DNA from: an uncultured Poribacteria bacterium
GTDB lineage: Bacteria; Poribacteria; WGA-4E; WGA-3G
Direction of reading: 5' to 3'
DNA: 64,000 nucleotides
Assembly: GCA_951813545.1 (NCBI GenBank)
Contig: CATOTL010000001.1
Coordinates: forward strand, 124,001 to 188,000
The translations under genes and the position numbers were made by a program. Positions within the stretch are counted from its first letter, which is position 1. Each line of letters opens with the position of its first letter. Positions 53,180 to 61,901 of the stretch are shown here, in pieces. The notes below the pieces were generated by a model. That model searched no databases. It had not been told where the DNA came from and saw only the letters and a program-made list of their open reading frames with translations.

Positions 53180-53869
53180 ACTCGGTTTCCCAAGGATCGC
53201 GCAAGGCTGGCTATATGGAGAAGATCGCGCCTATAAAACCAGTCTTACCGAACCGCAAGGTAAATTAGAAAGACGCTCAAACACATAAGCCCAACCAACG
53301 GGCGGGCTGGATATACGGAAAAGAACCTTCCTATAAACCAGTCTTACCGAACCACAAGGTAAATTAGAAAGACGCTCAAGCACATAAGCCCAACCAACGG
53401 GCGGGCTGGATATACGGAGGAGAACCTTCCTATAAAACCAGTCTTACCGAACCACAAGGTAAATTAGAAAGACGCTCAAGCACATAAGCCCAACCAACGG
53501 GCGGGCTGGATATACGGAAGAGAACCTTCCTATAAAACCAGTCTTACCGAACCGCAAGGTAAATTAGAAAGACGCTCAAGCACATAAGCCCAACCAACGG
53601 GCGGGCTGGATATACGGAAGAGAACTTTCCTATAAACCAGTCTTACCGAACCACAAGGTAAATTAGAAAGACGCTCAAGCACATAAGCCCAACCAACGGG
53701 CGGGCTGGATATACGGAAGAGAACTTTCCTATAAACCAGTCTTACCGAACCGCAAGGTAAATTAGAAAGACGATCAAGCACATAAGCCCAACCAACGGGC
53801 GGGCTGGATATACGGAAGAGAACCTTCCTATAAAACCAGTCTTACCGAACCGCAAGGTAAATTAAAAAG
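53180..53869 (+). repeat. Tandem leader array IV: one divergent and six 99-100-bp units
   Basis: Units begin at 53271, 53370, 53470, 53570, 53669 and 53768, preceded by a divergent one from about 53180. Each has AAGAC...GTCTT as outer helix, AGCCC-AACCAACGGGC-GGGCT as inner hairpin, GGATATACGG, and the end ACCGAACCGCAAGGTAAATT. The last unit runs into ATG 53870 with AAGG at the normal position. Confidence 0.9.
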
Positions 53870-54376
53870 ATGAACGAACAGGAAATTTTGGAACAGGAAC
53901 AACAGACGGGCGGCGATACGCCTCCTGGTCCTACCAGCGATGCCCAGACGCAAACCGATCTCACACCGCAGGAGATGATCGACTCTCTCATCGAGGCGCG
54001 TGGTGGGTTGCCGGAATCCGAAGAGGATGACATCATCAGCGAGCGTGAGCAGGCGTTACTTGAGCAATCTTTTCGGCATGAAACGCGCTTTATGCTCCAA
54101 GACATGCAGCGCGTTGTCGATACGAAGATCCCGGACGCGACAGACCAGCAATCCTTCGCGATCGCCGCCGCGATGACCAAAGGCGATCTCGGCGAAGTCA
54201 TTGAGGCTGTCCTCTCCGCGCAGCAGCGTGCCCAAGAGATCGATGATAAGAACGAGCATCTCAAGGAATTGCATGTCGAAGGCGGTGCCTCCGGCAAAGA
54301 CGAGGACAAGGGCAAGAACCTCGGCATCGCCGGCATCTTCGAGAACATCTCGCGGCGATACTCGCGCCCAGCTTAA
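53870..54376 (+). CDS. Probable scaffolding protein
   Basis: 168 residues, acidic N-terminal half (ILEQEQQTGGDTPPGPTSDA, ESEEDDIISEREQALLEQSF), helical centre and a basic C-terminal end (FENISRRYSRPA). This charge layout is usual in phage scaffolds, whose basic tail binds the capsid protein. It is last in the module and followed by a terminator. Confidence 0.55.
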   Translation: MNEQEILEQEQQTGGDTPPGPTSDAQTQTDLTPQEMIDSLIEARGGLPESEEDDIISEREQALLEQSFRHETRFMLQDMQRVVDTKIPDATDQQSFAIAAAMTKGDLGEVIEAVLSAQQRAQEIDDKNEHLKELHVEGGASGKDEDKGKNLGIAGIFENISRRYSRPA

Positions 54377-54420
54377 TCAGATGTAGGTTGAGTTGAGCAC
54401 AAGCGAAACCCAACAATCCA

Positions 54421-54468
54421 AAAAAAGAAGGTAGCAGGATGCAAACCACGCATTCCGCTACCTTTTTT
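54421..54468. terminator. Rho-independent terminator closing the phage module
   Basis: GGTAGC (54430-54435) pairs with GCTACC (54457-54462), with an inner GGATGC/GCATTCC helix, followed by six T and preceded by six A, so it could work in both directions. Confidence 0.8.
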
Positions 54469-54693
54469 CTGAAATCTGAAAAGGAGGATTCGTTCGCCAA
54501 CCCTCCAATTCATCGACCCTCCCATCATTCAGGCAGGGTTTATACGCCACACCTCTCACGATACCCTCCAAAGCGTGTGTCGCCATTAAACGCCTCCAAT
54601 TCGAGAACACGTTGATCTCGGTTCATGATTACAAACCGGCGCATAGCACATGGGTTTGGCTTGGGTGTTTCTCCGCAGTTTCTAACCACACCC

Positions 54694-54796
54694 GTGGAGC
54701 TGACAAACGATTGGAACTGCCACAAGGTGCTCTTGCTGACGGAAACCGATGGCTGACCCCTGACGGCTAATAACTACGCCTTATTTTCATTGTTGA
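54694..54796. repeat. About 100-bp repeat downstream of a lipoprotein gene
   Basis: GTGGAGCTGACAAACGATTG to TTATTTTCATTGTTGAT, almost identical to 61686-61790. Both copies lie at the 3' side of a paralogous lipoprotein gene on the minus strand. Confidence 0.8.
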
Positions 54797-55344
54797 TTCA
54801 AAGCTGCATTAATTTTGGCTTCAATCTTTCGGGCGACGGATCTCGTCAACGGGAGTTGATTGAGCAAGGGTCTTCTTGCCACGATGTGAACCAGGACATT
54901 GTTTTTCACAAACCAGATGGATGCGTCATTTTCAATGCGCCATGTGCCATCTCCAACGACATGCTCCGGATTGGGTTCGTGTTGATAGATCCCTTGAGAG
55001 GTAATGAAACTTCGCCACTCCTCGGCGGCTGTCTGGGCATCGACAATGCTCCGAAGTAACCAGTAGTGGACGGTAATATGCTCTTCGGGTTGAGTCCCAT
55101 TCCATGATTGTATAAACCCATCTGCAACAGGGGGTTGATTTACGATACCACGTTTGCGATGATTAACTGTGCCATCCACTTCCATGGTGGGTAAATCGTC
55201 TGCCGCCAGAAGCACAGCATCGAGTTTTCTGACTAACATGTGCTCTCCTTCATTGAGAACAGCCTCTTTATTGGTAATAGCACACCCAAGGGGTGCGATT
55301 GCCAGAAGAAAAATAAAAGTGATGAAACGGAATCGAAGTATCAT
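54787..55344 (-). CDS. Small lipoprotein, paralogue 1
   Basis: About 185 residues from ATG 55344 (AGGAGG nine bases upstream). Lipobox at LLAIAPLGC (Cys about residue 21). Body with KLDAVLLAADDLPTMEVDG, VHYWLLRSIVDAQTAAEEW and WRIENDASIWFVKNNVLVHI, repeated in 55678-56247 and 61902-62468. Probably anchored in the outer membrane. No known domain recognised. Confidence 0.7.
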   Translation of the reverse strand: MILRFRFITFIFLLAIAPLGCAITNKEAVLNEGEHMLVRKLDAVLLAADDLPTMEVDGTVNHRKRGIVNQPPVADGFIQSWNGTQPEEHITVHYWLLRSIVDAQTAAEEWRSFITSQGIYQHEPNPEHVVGDGTWRIENDASIWFVKNNVLVHIVARRPLLNQLPLTRSVARKIEAKINAALNQQ

Positions 55345-55363
55345 AAACAAAATCCTCCTGATT

Positions 55364-55481
55364 TATAGTAAAGTTTAGAATTAATTAGACACTCCAAAGA
55401 GGCGAGGATACAATCCTCGCCAGCGGTGGTGAGGTGTTTTGTGTTTTCCAAAGTGCTCTCTTATTTTCGGGTTTTACTATA
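55364..55481. repeat. Miniature inverted-repeat element, subfamily 1
   Basis: 118 bp, TATAGTAAAGTTTAG to GGGTTTTACTATA, intact palindrome. Lies between two lipoprotein genes. Confidence 0.85.
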
Positions 55482-55677
55482 AATGACCTTACATACCAAC
55501 GCTGCCACGTGCCAAGGGAACTTTCCAACTCGGTCCATTTTTGGATTTTTTGGTCTCGGTATGGTACCGGGTCAAAAAGGGCACGCTTGTAATCGTCCCT
55601 GATCATTTTAGTTCGCACCGTCGGGGCTATCTTATTTTTAATGCCCTCTTTTTGTCTGGAAGGATAGAGAACATATC

Positions 55678-56247
55678 TCAATCCGTATTTTTTGGTAATG
55701 CTGCGTTAATTTTGGCTTCAATCTTTCGGGCGACGGCTCTGTTCCACAGTTGATCGCCCAAGAGATCGTTTGCCATGACATAGACGAGGACATTGTTTTT
55801 CACAAACCAGATGGATGTGTCATTTTCGGGGCGCCATGTGGCATCTCCGATGACATCCTCGGGATTGGGTTCGGGTTGATAAGCTGATTCTGTCTTTCCA
55901 TCGATCTCTATCGCAGCCGCGGCAATGAAGCTTCGCCACACGTCTGCGGCTTTTTGGGCATCCCCAACGCTCCGAAATAACCAGTAGCGAACAGTAATAT
56001 CTTCTTCGGGTCGCGTTCCATCCCATGCCTGTAGAAATCCGTCTACGACAAGCGGTTGCTTTCCGACACCGCGGATACGGAAATTAGCCGAGGCATCCAC
56101 TTCCATGGTGGGTAAATCATTCGCCGTGAGGAGAATGGTATCGAGTTTTTTGACTAACATGTGCTCTCCTGTATAGAGAATGCCACACCCAAGGGACGGC
56201 AGTGATAAAAGCAAAATAAAAGCGATGAAACGTCTTTGAAACATCAT
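55678..56247 (-). CDS. Small lipoprotein, paralogue 2
   Basis: About 189 residues from ATG 56247. Lipobox LLSLPSLGC. Shares KKLDTILLTANDLPTMEVDA, VRYWLFRSVGDAQKAADVW and NDTSIWFVKNNVLVYVMAND with its paralogues; the central loop is longer (AAAIEIDGKTESAYQ). Upstream DNA (GGTTACCAAAGCGTTTGTGT) is shared with the third paralogue. Confidence 0.7.
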   Translation of the reverse strand: MMFQRRFIAFILLLSLPSLGCGILYTGEHMLVKKLDTILLTANDLPTMEVDASANFRIRGVGKQPLVVDGFLQAWDGTRPEEDITVRYWLFRSVGDAQKAADVWRSFIAAAAIEIDGKTESAYQPEPNPEDVIGDATWRPENDTSIWFVKNNVLVYVMANDLLGDQLWNRAVARKIEAKINAALPKNTD

Positions 56248-56324
56248 AAACAAAACCCTCTTTTTTATTCGACGCTGGTTACCAAAGCGTTTGTGTTCCA
56301 GACAAAACTAACTGACAACTGATA

Positions 56325-56460
56325 ACTGGTGATAGCACCCAAACCTGAAGGGTTGGGCTTCGGCTTCGTAGCGACTGCCGTTTTCTCTAAGCGTCCACCG
56401 TCTTATTTTCGCTCCACCAGCAGGCGATTCCCTTTCGGGTGAAAAATCCCGTCAGGCATA
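56325..56460 (-). ncRNA. Solo TnpB right end / omega-RNA-like sequence
   Basis: On the minus strand GGAATCGCCTGCTGGTGGAG, then GGCAGTCGCTACGAAGCCGA and a CCCAACCC-TTCA-GGTTTGGG hairpin ending GTGCTATCACC. Same block order as 20775-20885 but without tnpB. Confidence 0.5.
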
Positions 56461-56461
56461 T

Positions 56462-56760
56462 CAAGGCGAAATCTTGGAAACCATCCCCGCCTGCCTCTAT
56501 CCAAAAGGATAGAAAAGTTGAAAAAATGGGCAGCAATACAGCGCGCAGATTTTCACCGCTGCTCCGAAACTTTAAGCGTTAACTCCCCAAATACTTTTTC
56601 ACTGGTATTGACACTTAACACCTTTTGACCACCTTTCACAATGGTGGACACCTCCTACACAAGATATGTGTAGGGTGAAAGCGGTGTCCAAAGTGTTAGT
56701 AATATGATACTACAATTTTAGGTAATCGGCAAGTTTTTCTTGACACAACTCACTAACCGC
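56462..56760. other. Intergenic stretch with short inverted repeats
   Basis: Contains ACACTTAACACCTTTTGACC...AAAGTGTTAGT inverted repeats (56605-56700) and CCTACACA-AGATA-TGTGTAGG (56656-56676). I see no gene; possibly the remains of an insertion sequence end. Confidence 0.35.
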
Positions 56761-56762
56761 TA

Positions 56763-56796
56763 CTCCATCCCAAACCTAAAAGAGTGGGTTTTGTAG
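56763..56796 (-). mobile_element. Right-end hairpin of a lost TnpB element
   Basis: Minus strand AAAACCCACTCTTTTAGGTT-TGGG, the CCCACTC-TTTTAG-type hairpin seen at 52839-52858; nothing else of an element is recognisable nearby. Confidence 0.4.
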
Positions 56797-56842
56797 CCGA
56801 AGATTCGATAAATTTCATGGTAAGTGGTCTCTTCCCCAGCCT

Positions 56843-56961
56843 TATAGTAAAATCCGAAAATATGTTTACAGTTCGTCAGGGAACAAGCACCCCACCGCCG
56901 CTGGCGAGGATTGTATCCTCGCCTTTGTGTTGGTGTATAGATAATTACAGGTTTTACTATA
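56843..56961. repeat. Miniature inverted-repeat element, subfamily 2
   Basis: 119 bp, TATAGTAAAATCCG to GGTTTTACTATA with intact palindrome, inserted just beyond the truncated glycosyltransferase. Confidence 0.85.
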
Positions 56962-57010
56962 AACCAGGGACCCATTTTCGTGTAGCCGTATTCAAATTTC
57001 CAAATGATCT

Positions 57011-57445
57011 TCAATTGGCGTTCATAAGTGCCTGCTGGTAGTAGCAAGAGGCAAACACTTTCTCATCAACAGCAGCGATTGCGTCCATTCGCAGCTGCCC
57101 AGGCCACCGCAGGATTTCCATCTCCGAACACAACAAGATTTTTCGACCCGGATACGCCACAACCTCTGCGAGCCGTCCCCGTTCGATGCCTCGGAGGTTG
57201 TCCCAATCCCCGCCTTGTTCCAGTTCTTCAGGGACGTTTCGGGGTGCCTTGATCGCCAGCGGCTCCACGATTAAGTCCGCGCGCATAGTGTCTTCCGGTA
57301 GCGTTTTCAAGTCTGTGACCGTCTGGCAGCCGAGCGCAATCTCAACCGCTGCCATCTTCGTGCTCATCCCACCTGTCGGATGTGAGCCTGTCACAGGATA
57401 GTTCGGATAATACCCCACAAAATCGGGGGATGTATAAAGTTGCAT
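57011..57445 (-). pseudogene. Glycosyltransferase, C-terminally truncated
   Basis: About 144 residues from ATG 57445 (AAGGA upstream): MQLYTSPDFVGYYPNYPVTG and KILLCSEMEILRWPGQLRMD match the N-terminal domain of 22117-23130, but a stop follows at ALMNAN, before the whole nucleotide-sugar-binding domain. The sequence beyond is unrelated. Not expected to be active. Confidence 0.75.
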
Positions 57446-57517
57446 TATCAATTCCTTAAATATACATATCTGGGGTTTCTGCCGCTACGCTGAAATTATT
57501 CCTTTATGGAACGCCGT

Positions 57518-59635
57518 CTAAGGATTTCCAAAAGCGTTGGCAACAATCACGAGATCAAGGATGTTCACGGTGCCATCACCATTCAGATCGGGTTCAGCAT
57601 TTCCAAACCCGTTAGCAACAATCACAAGATCAAGGATATTCACTGTGCCATCAGCGTTGACATCTGCTGTAGGAGGGGTTTCCAACCCCGATTCCGATTT
57701 CAGATAGATTTCGCCGTCTAAGTCAGGTAGCACATGCGAGCGTTGGTCCTTCACACCACTTGCAACCCCTGACACTACTTCCGAGAACTCGATTCGCTGT
57801 TCCTTACCGCTGCGGTTATACATTGCCCAACCGTTGGTGAACTCCCGGATGTAAACCCCGTCGCGGTTCTCGTAGGGCTGTACCTTCTCGCCGACAGGTG
57901 TGCCGAGGTCAGCATCCCAAAAATCATACCAAAGACCCGTTGTATAATTATCAAACGCCACATAGCCGTCTGAGAGCGTTAGACTCATCGTTGTGAAAAG
58001 CCGCATCCAGCGTCTGTTGCCCGGAGAGTCTCCCGGCTCTCTGACAAGCCCGTACCCATGCACAGCGTTGATACGCGGTTCACGGAAATGTTCTTCTGAC
58101 CATATCAGGGTTTGTTCAATCTCAAAAATGTCTGCATGTGTATAACCGAGAGGGACACGCTGGTCTAAGGATGTGAGATCCTCAAACGGTGTTTCAAGGA
58201 TCGGATATGTTTCTATGAAAGTGCCGTTGACGTATTCTGCCCATCTCGGAATCTTGTCTTCGTTGGTATTCACCATTATCAAAAAATCGTCGGCTACCAC
58301 AGCACGAATGCCTTGCAAGATATTATCGCGTGCGAGGTGTTCTGCTTCAAGCGAACGGATCTCTCGGAGTCTTCGCCCTTCACTCCAATTATCCAAGAAG
58401 ATACCATCAAACAATCCGCATGCTGCGATCGCTTTTGCTTGCTCGATCGCCCATTTTTGCGTTTCAGGGAGCGTGAAGTCTACGAGGGCTACCCCCCAAA
58501 TGTCATTCATAATACGGTTGCCGTTTTCATCCCGCAACCAAAGGGGCCAATCTTCTGGATATTCGTCCGGTTTGACCCTGCCGTAATATCTGACCTCAAC
58601 CAGGAGCTTCGCATTCGGATTAAACGCCAAAAGTGCGTCTCGCCGGGCTTTAGCTTGTTGAAAGTCACCAATCAGATGAACACCGGCGTTAGTATCTCTG
58701 AACTTCAGACCAAGTGGTATCTCAGGACAACATAAATAGAGGTCGAAATAGACAATAGCGATGTGTTCCTCTTGCCACGGCAACTTTGGCAACACCGGTG
58801 TACGATTGTTAACGACAGCCCACGCTCCGAACACCGATGGATACGTCCGATCCTGAATCCGGGCGACGACAGAAGGGCTGGACAATGCACATTCCTCTGG
58901 CAGATCACTACCCGGATTCTCTTCAGTAGCCAGAACCTCTATGCTGGTGAGTGCTCTGAGGGGTGAAAAGTCAACAATCCAATTCTGGATCACGTTCAAC
59001 TCTCTCAAACTCGTCAAGGCGACAAGCGGTGAAAGGTCTTCAATCTGATTGTCAACGAGCATCAAGGTCTCTAACTTTACCAAGCTTGCCAACGGCGATA
59101 GGTCTTTGATTTGGTTGCTCCACAACCACAGCGATTTAAGATTTACGAGTCCAGCCAAGGGCGATATATCTGAAATAGTGTTGTGACTTAAGCCTAACAC
59201 TGTGAGATTTACGAGTCCAGCCAAGGGCGATATATCTGAAATAGTGTTGTGACTTAAGCCTAACACTGTGAGACTTACGAGTCCAGCCAAGGGCGATATA
59301 TCTGAAATAGTGTTGTGATTTAAATGCAAGTCTCCGAGATTCGTTAATCTCGCAAGTGGACGGAGATCCTGTATGTCGTTATGGTTGGCAACAATATTTT
59401 CAAGGTTGACAAAACGTTCTAAGCCCGTCAGATCCGTGACGTTCATTGATTCGGCGTTCAGTCTAACAACTCTCGCTAGGTCCACTTCTGTGATGGGCAC
59501 ACCCTCTGGAACACCCATCTCTTGTAGAACCGCTTTTCGGAGATTGGGATCCGGCATCCAATCCAATCCCTGTGCATAAGCGAGGTTAAGGCATATAAAC
59601 AAGGCAATAACAAGAGAAAAAAGTCTTTTATACAT
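57518..59635 (-). CDS. Secreted LRR protein with hydrolase-like barrel and two dockerin repeats
   Basis: 705 residues. Signal peptide ([18 protein letters not shown]). Residues about 60-245 are internalin-type leucine-rich repeats of 22 residues ([20 protein letters not shown]). The central region ([38 protein letters not shown]) is a TIM-barrel-like putative glycoside hydrolase with FLDNWSE as candidate catalytic site. Two dockerin-type repeats close it ([40 protein letters not shown]). GGAGG precedes the ATG. LRR suggests binding to a partner protein or host; the combination is unusual. Confidence 0.75.
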   Translation of the reverse strand: MYKRLFSLVIALFICLNLAYAQGLDWMPDPNLRKAVLQEMGVPEGVPITEVDLARVVRLNAESMNVTDLTGLERFVNLENIVANHNDIQDLRPLARLTNLGDLHLNHNTISDISPLAGLVSLTVLGLSHNTISDISPLAGLVNLTVLGLSHNTISDISPLAGLVNLKSLWLWSNQIKDLSPLASLVKLETLMLVDNQIEDLSPLVALTSLRELNVIQNWIVDFSPLRALTSIEVLATEENPGSDLPEECALSSPSVVARIQDRTYPSVFGAWAVVNNRTPVLPKLPWQEEHIAIVYFDLYLCCPEIPLGLKFRDTNAGVHLIGDFQQAKARRDALLAFNPNAKLLVEVRYYGRVKPDEYPEDWPLWLRDENGNRIMNDIWGVALVDFTLPETQKWAIEQAKAIAACGLFDGIFLDNWSEGRRLREIRSLEAEHLARDNILQGIRAVVADDFLIMVNTNEDKIPRWAEYVNGTFIETYPILETPFEDLTSLDQRVPLGYTHADIFEIEQTLIWSEEHFREPRINAVHGYGLVREPGDSPGNRRWMRLFTTMSLTLSDGYVAFDNYTTGLWYDFWDADLGTPVGEKVQPYENRDGVYIREFTNGWAMYNRSGKEQRIEFSEVVSGVASGVKDQRSHVLPDLDGEIYLKSESGLETPPTADVNADGTVNILDLVIVANGFGNAEPDLNGDGTVNILDLVIVANAFGNP
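59141..59338. repeat. Three near-identical 66-bp LRR-coding repeats
   Basis: Start points 59141, 59207 and 59273, exactly 66 bp (22 codons) apart and almost identical in sequence, unlike the flanking LRR codons. Points to recent expansion. Confidence 0.85.
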
Positions 59636-59784
59636 ACTATCCTCCTATTTCCGGTTTTTAGAGGGCAGGTCTTGTCTCTGCGCCTACGCCTCAGGGATAC
59701 CGTCTCGTCGGGAAAGGCATTCCGCAAGAAGCCCGCGATCGGGACGGATTTCCAAGTTTAGAAAGGTATAATGCTTAATCTTTC

Positions 59785-59960
59785 ATTTTTGTTTACATAG
59801 CACGCCGCTGGCGTGCGAGAGAAGGCCCCCCTCTTTTTCTATAGACATATCACGCCGCTGGCGTGAAGAAGCCTTTATCTCTAAAGAGACCTCTTTGCTC
59901 CAGCGGAGCAATATGTCTATAGAAATCTCTATAAGGGAACACTGCCAAAATATTTACACA
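59785..59960. repeat. REP-like palindrome array
   Basis: CACGCCGCTGGCGTG twice, TTTCTATAGACATAT twice, TTGCTCCAGCGGAGCAA once, in the reverse orientation of the array at 28985. Confidence 0.8.
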
Positions 59961-60062
59961 CCCGTGGCGATTGGATAGGGGATTAGTTTTCCAGAGAAAA
60001 TGCGCCAAGTCCCCCTGATAAGGGGAATTTAGGGGGTTAATATCAGCCAGAAAACCGAAAAC

Positions 60063-60110
60063 TATAGTAGATTTTAGAATTACTTAGACGCTCTGAATCG
60101 GCGAGGTTAC
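60063..60110. repeat. Half of a subfamily 1 miniature element
   Basis: TATAGTAGATTTTAGAATTA...GGCGAGGTTAC, the left half only; ends at the palindrome centre. Confidence 0.6.
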
Positions 60111-60241
60111 ATGAAGTTTAATAAAATATTTCGGTAATTCTATGAAAGCCCCTTTTCAATCAAGAAGGAACCCCATAATCCTGCGAATCCTCACACGCCT
60201 GTAAATCCTGCTTCAGACGACCAACGGTTCCGTCTTCCACT

Positions 60242-60634
60242 CTATTTGTTTATTCCGATGAGATATAACCCATGCTCTATATGATACTCGAACAGTTTAT
60301 TTGGATCGTGTTCATAGAAATCCGTAATCGGACCGATCTGCTCAATGAAGTTTTGGTTAGTGGCAAAAACAGAATCTGTCGGAGCCACCAAGCCCCAGTC
60401 CTCAATATTCAGTAGATAGAGGTGATTTCCATAAAGAGACGCATGTCTCTTCATATCACCGGTGATCGGCATAAACAGGAGCGGATTTGAATAATAGAAT
60501 TGTGCCCCCACGATGGCATCAGCATCAAGAAATGGATCCGTCCATTGATTTATTAAGTCAATCGATTCAGCGAAAATTTCAAGCCGATGCTCTGTCGCTG
60601 GGTGTGTAACAATCTGTTTTGCGAGCCGGTTCAT
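60242..60634 (-). CDS. Hypothetical protein coupled to glycosyltransferase
   Basis: 130 residues, MNRLAKQIVTHPATEHRLEI. Segments DPFLDADAIVGAQFYYSNPL and GDMKRHASLYGNHLYLLNIE look like part of a GT-A-type nucleotide-diphospho-sugar fold (a DxD-like DAD), so it may be a short transferase or a fragment of one. The ATG overlaps the stop of the gene at 60631 (ATGA). Confidence 0.5.
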   Translation of the reverse strand: MNRLAKQIVTHPATEHRLEIFAESIDLINQWTDPFLDADAIVGAQFYYSNPLLFMPITGDMKRHASLYGNHLYLLNIEDWGLVAPTDSVFATNQNFIEQIGPITDFYEHDPNKLFEYHIEHGLYLIGINK

Positions 60635-61641
60635 AGTAAACTCCTCATCAATTTTTCAAACTGTGTCATAAAAGTTTGGGTAGAAACGTGTTCGAGTGCC
60701 CAATCGCGTGAGGCTTGATGCAGTGCCGGGTCGGGTAATTCGGTGAAATCGTTGGTGAGTTCGGCGATCTTCGCAACGGCTGCTTCGGGGGTTTTCACGC
60801 GAAAGCCGGGACGCGGGTTGAAAAGCGGGTGCTGTCCGTGGATAGAGATCACACCACTCATCAGGAGTTCTTCATTGGCGCGACACGAGCAGTCGTGCCA
60901 CGTGTCATTGACGGTGAATGCGGCGCGTGCGTTGTGGTAGGCGACCTCAACAGGGCTCGCGTTCGGGTAGTGGTCCTCGGTGACCTGTTTGATTTTTGGA
61001 ATGAGTTCAGCGTCTTCCGGGCGGTGTTCGTCCGACCAGAGCACAGCCGAGCCGAGGTAGATGCGTTTCATTTTGCCTTTGAGGTGTTTGAAAATTTCGA
61101 TGATCCAGTCGACATTCTTGATGTATTTCAATCCACCCACAGCGATGACACTCATCTCTTTTTCGACAGGTCGAAACAGCGTCGGGTCAATCGCATCGCA
61201 GAGATACTGATTTGGGAGCACGTTGATCGCTTTGAGGGCTTGCTTGAGATACGGATCCGTAATCGTGAGAACGTCTACCGCATCCAAGAGGAGTTGCCGG
61301 TGTTTCGGCAGCATCCGTAACAGTGTGAGTTCCGCACATATCAAAACGACTTTGATTTTGTGGGTGTCTTTATGTTGCTGGAACTCATGTAACCTGTGTT
61401 CCACGGCACCCCAATAATCGGCATCATCGATATCTGAAGTAAAAAAGCAGGTTTCTGCGAGACATACAGGGGCTGAAAGTTCTGAAAAATCATCACAAAG
61501 ACGGATGGCATAGCGATCCATCAGGCACGCACGAATCGAATCAATCAGCACAGACATGCCACCCCCAGAATTATGGATACCGCGAGGCGCATCTATCCTA
61601 CCATTGTGAAATTGGGGGGCTGCAAGTATATCTATATTCAT
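60631..61641 (-). CDS. GT-B glycosyltransferase (group 1-like)
   Basis: 336 residues, strongly similar to 21081-22127 (MSVIAVGGLKYIKNVDWIIE, KRIYLGSAVLWSDE, VAYHNARAAFTVNDTWHDC, RANEELLMSGVISIHGQHPL). Codon choice differs clearly from its paralogue (more G/C-ending), which suggests an older duplication or separate transfer. Confidence 0.75.
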   Translation of the reverse strand: MNIDILAAPQFHNGRIDAPRGIHNSGGGMSVLIDSIRACLMDRYAIRLCDDFSELSAPVCLAETCFFTSDIDDADYWGAVEHRLHEFQQHKDTHKIKVVLICAELTLLRMLPKHRQLLLDAVDVLTITDPYLKQALKAINVLPNQYLCDAIDPTLFRPVEKEMSVIAVGGLKYIKNVDWIIEIFKHLKGKMKRIYLGSAVLWSDEHRPEDAELIPKIKQVTEDHYPNASPVEVAYHNARAAFTVNDTWHDCSCRANEELLMSGVISIHGQHPLFNPRPGFRVKTPEAAVAKIAELTNDFTELPDPALHQASRDWALEHVSTQTFMTQFEKLMRSLL

Positions 61642-61685
61642 AATAATGGTTGTCAGTTATCGGAAACCATCAGTTAGAGAGCGTG

Positions 61686-61790
61686 GTGGAGCTGACAAAC
61701 GATTGGAACTCCCACAAGGTGCTCTTGCTGACGGAAACCGATGGCTGACCCCTGACGGCTAATAACTACGCCTTATTTTTATTGTTGATG
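61686..61790. repeat. Second copy of the about 100-bp repeat
   Basis: Matches 54694-54796 with few changes; here it is separated from the lipoprotein gene by about 110 bp. Confidence 0.8.
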
Positions 61791-61901
61791 AACTCATAGC
61801 GAGTAAGAGCTAAGAACGCAAAGCAAATAGGTATCTGAACGGGAAAGAATGGGACATAAATCAATACTTTCTTTTTCCCTATTTTACTACATCCTTATGT
61901 T

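Noticed and set aside
26266..54468. Complete inducible prophage
   Set aside because: No integrase, repressor, replication gene or att direct repeat could be found, and several genes are disrupted by insertions.
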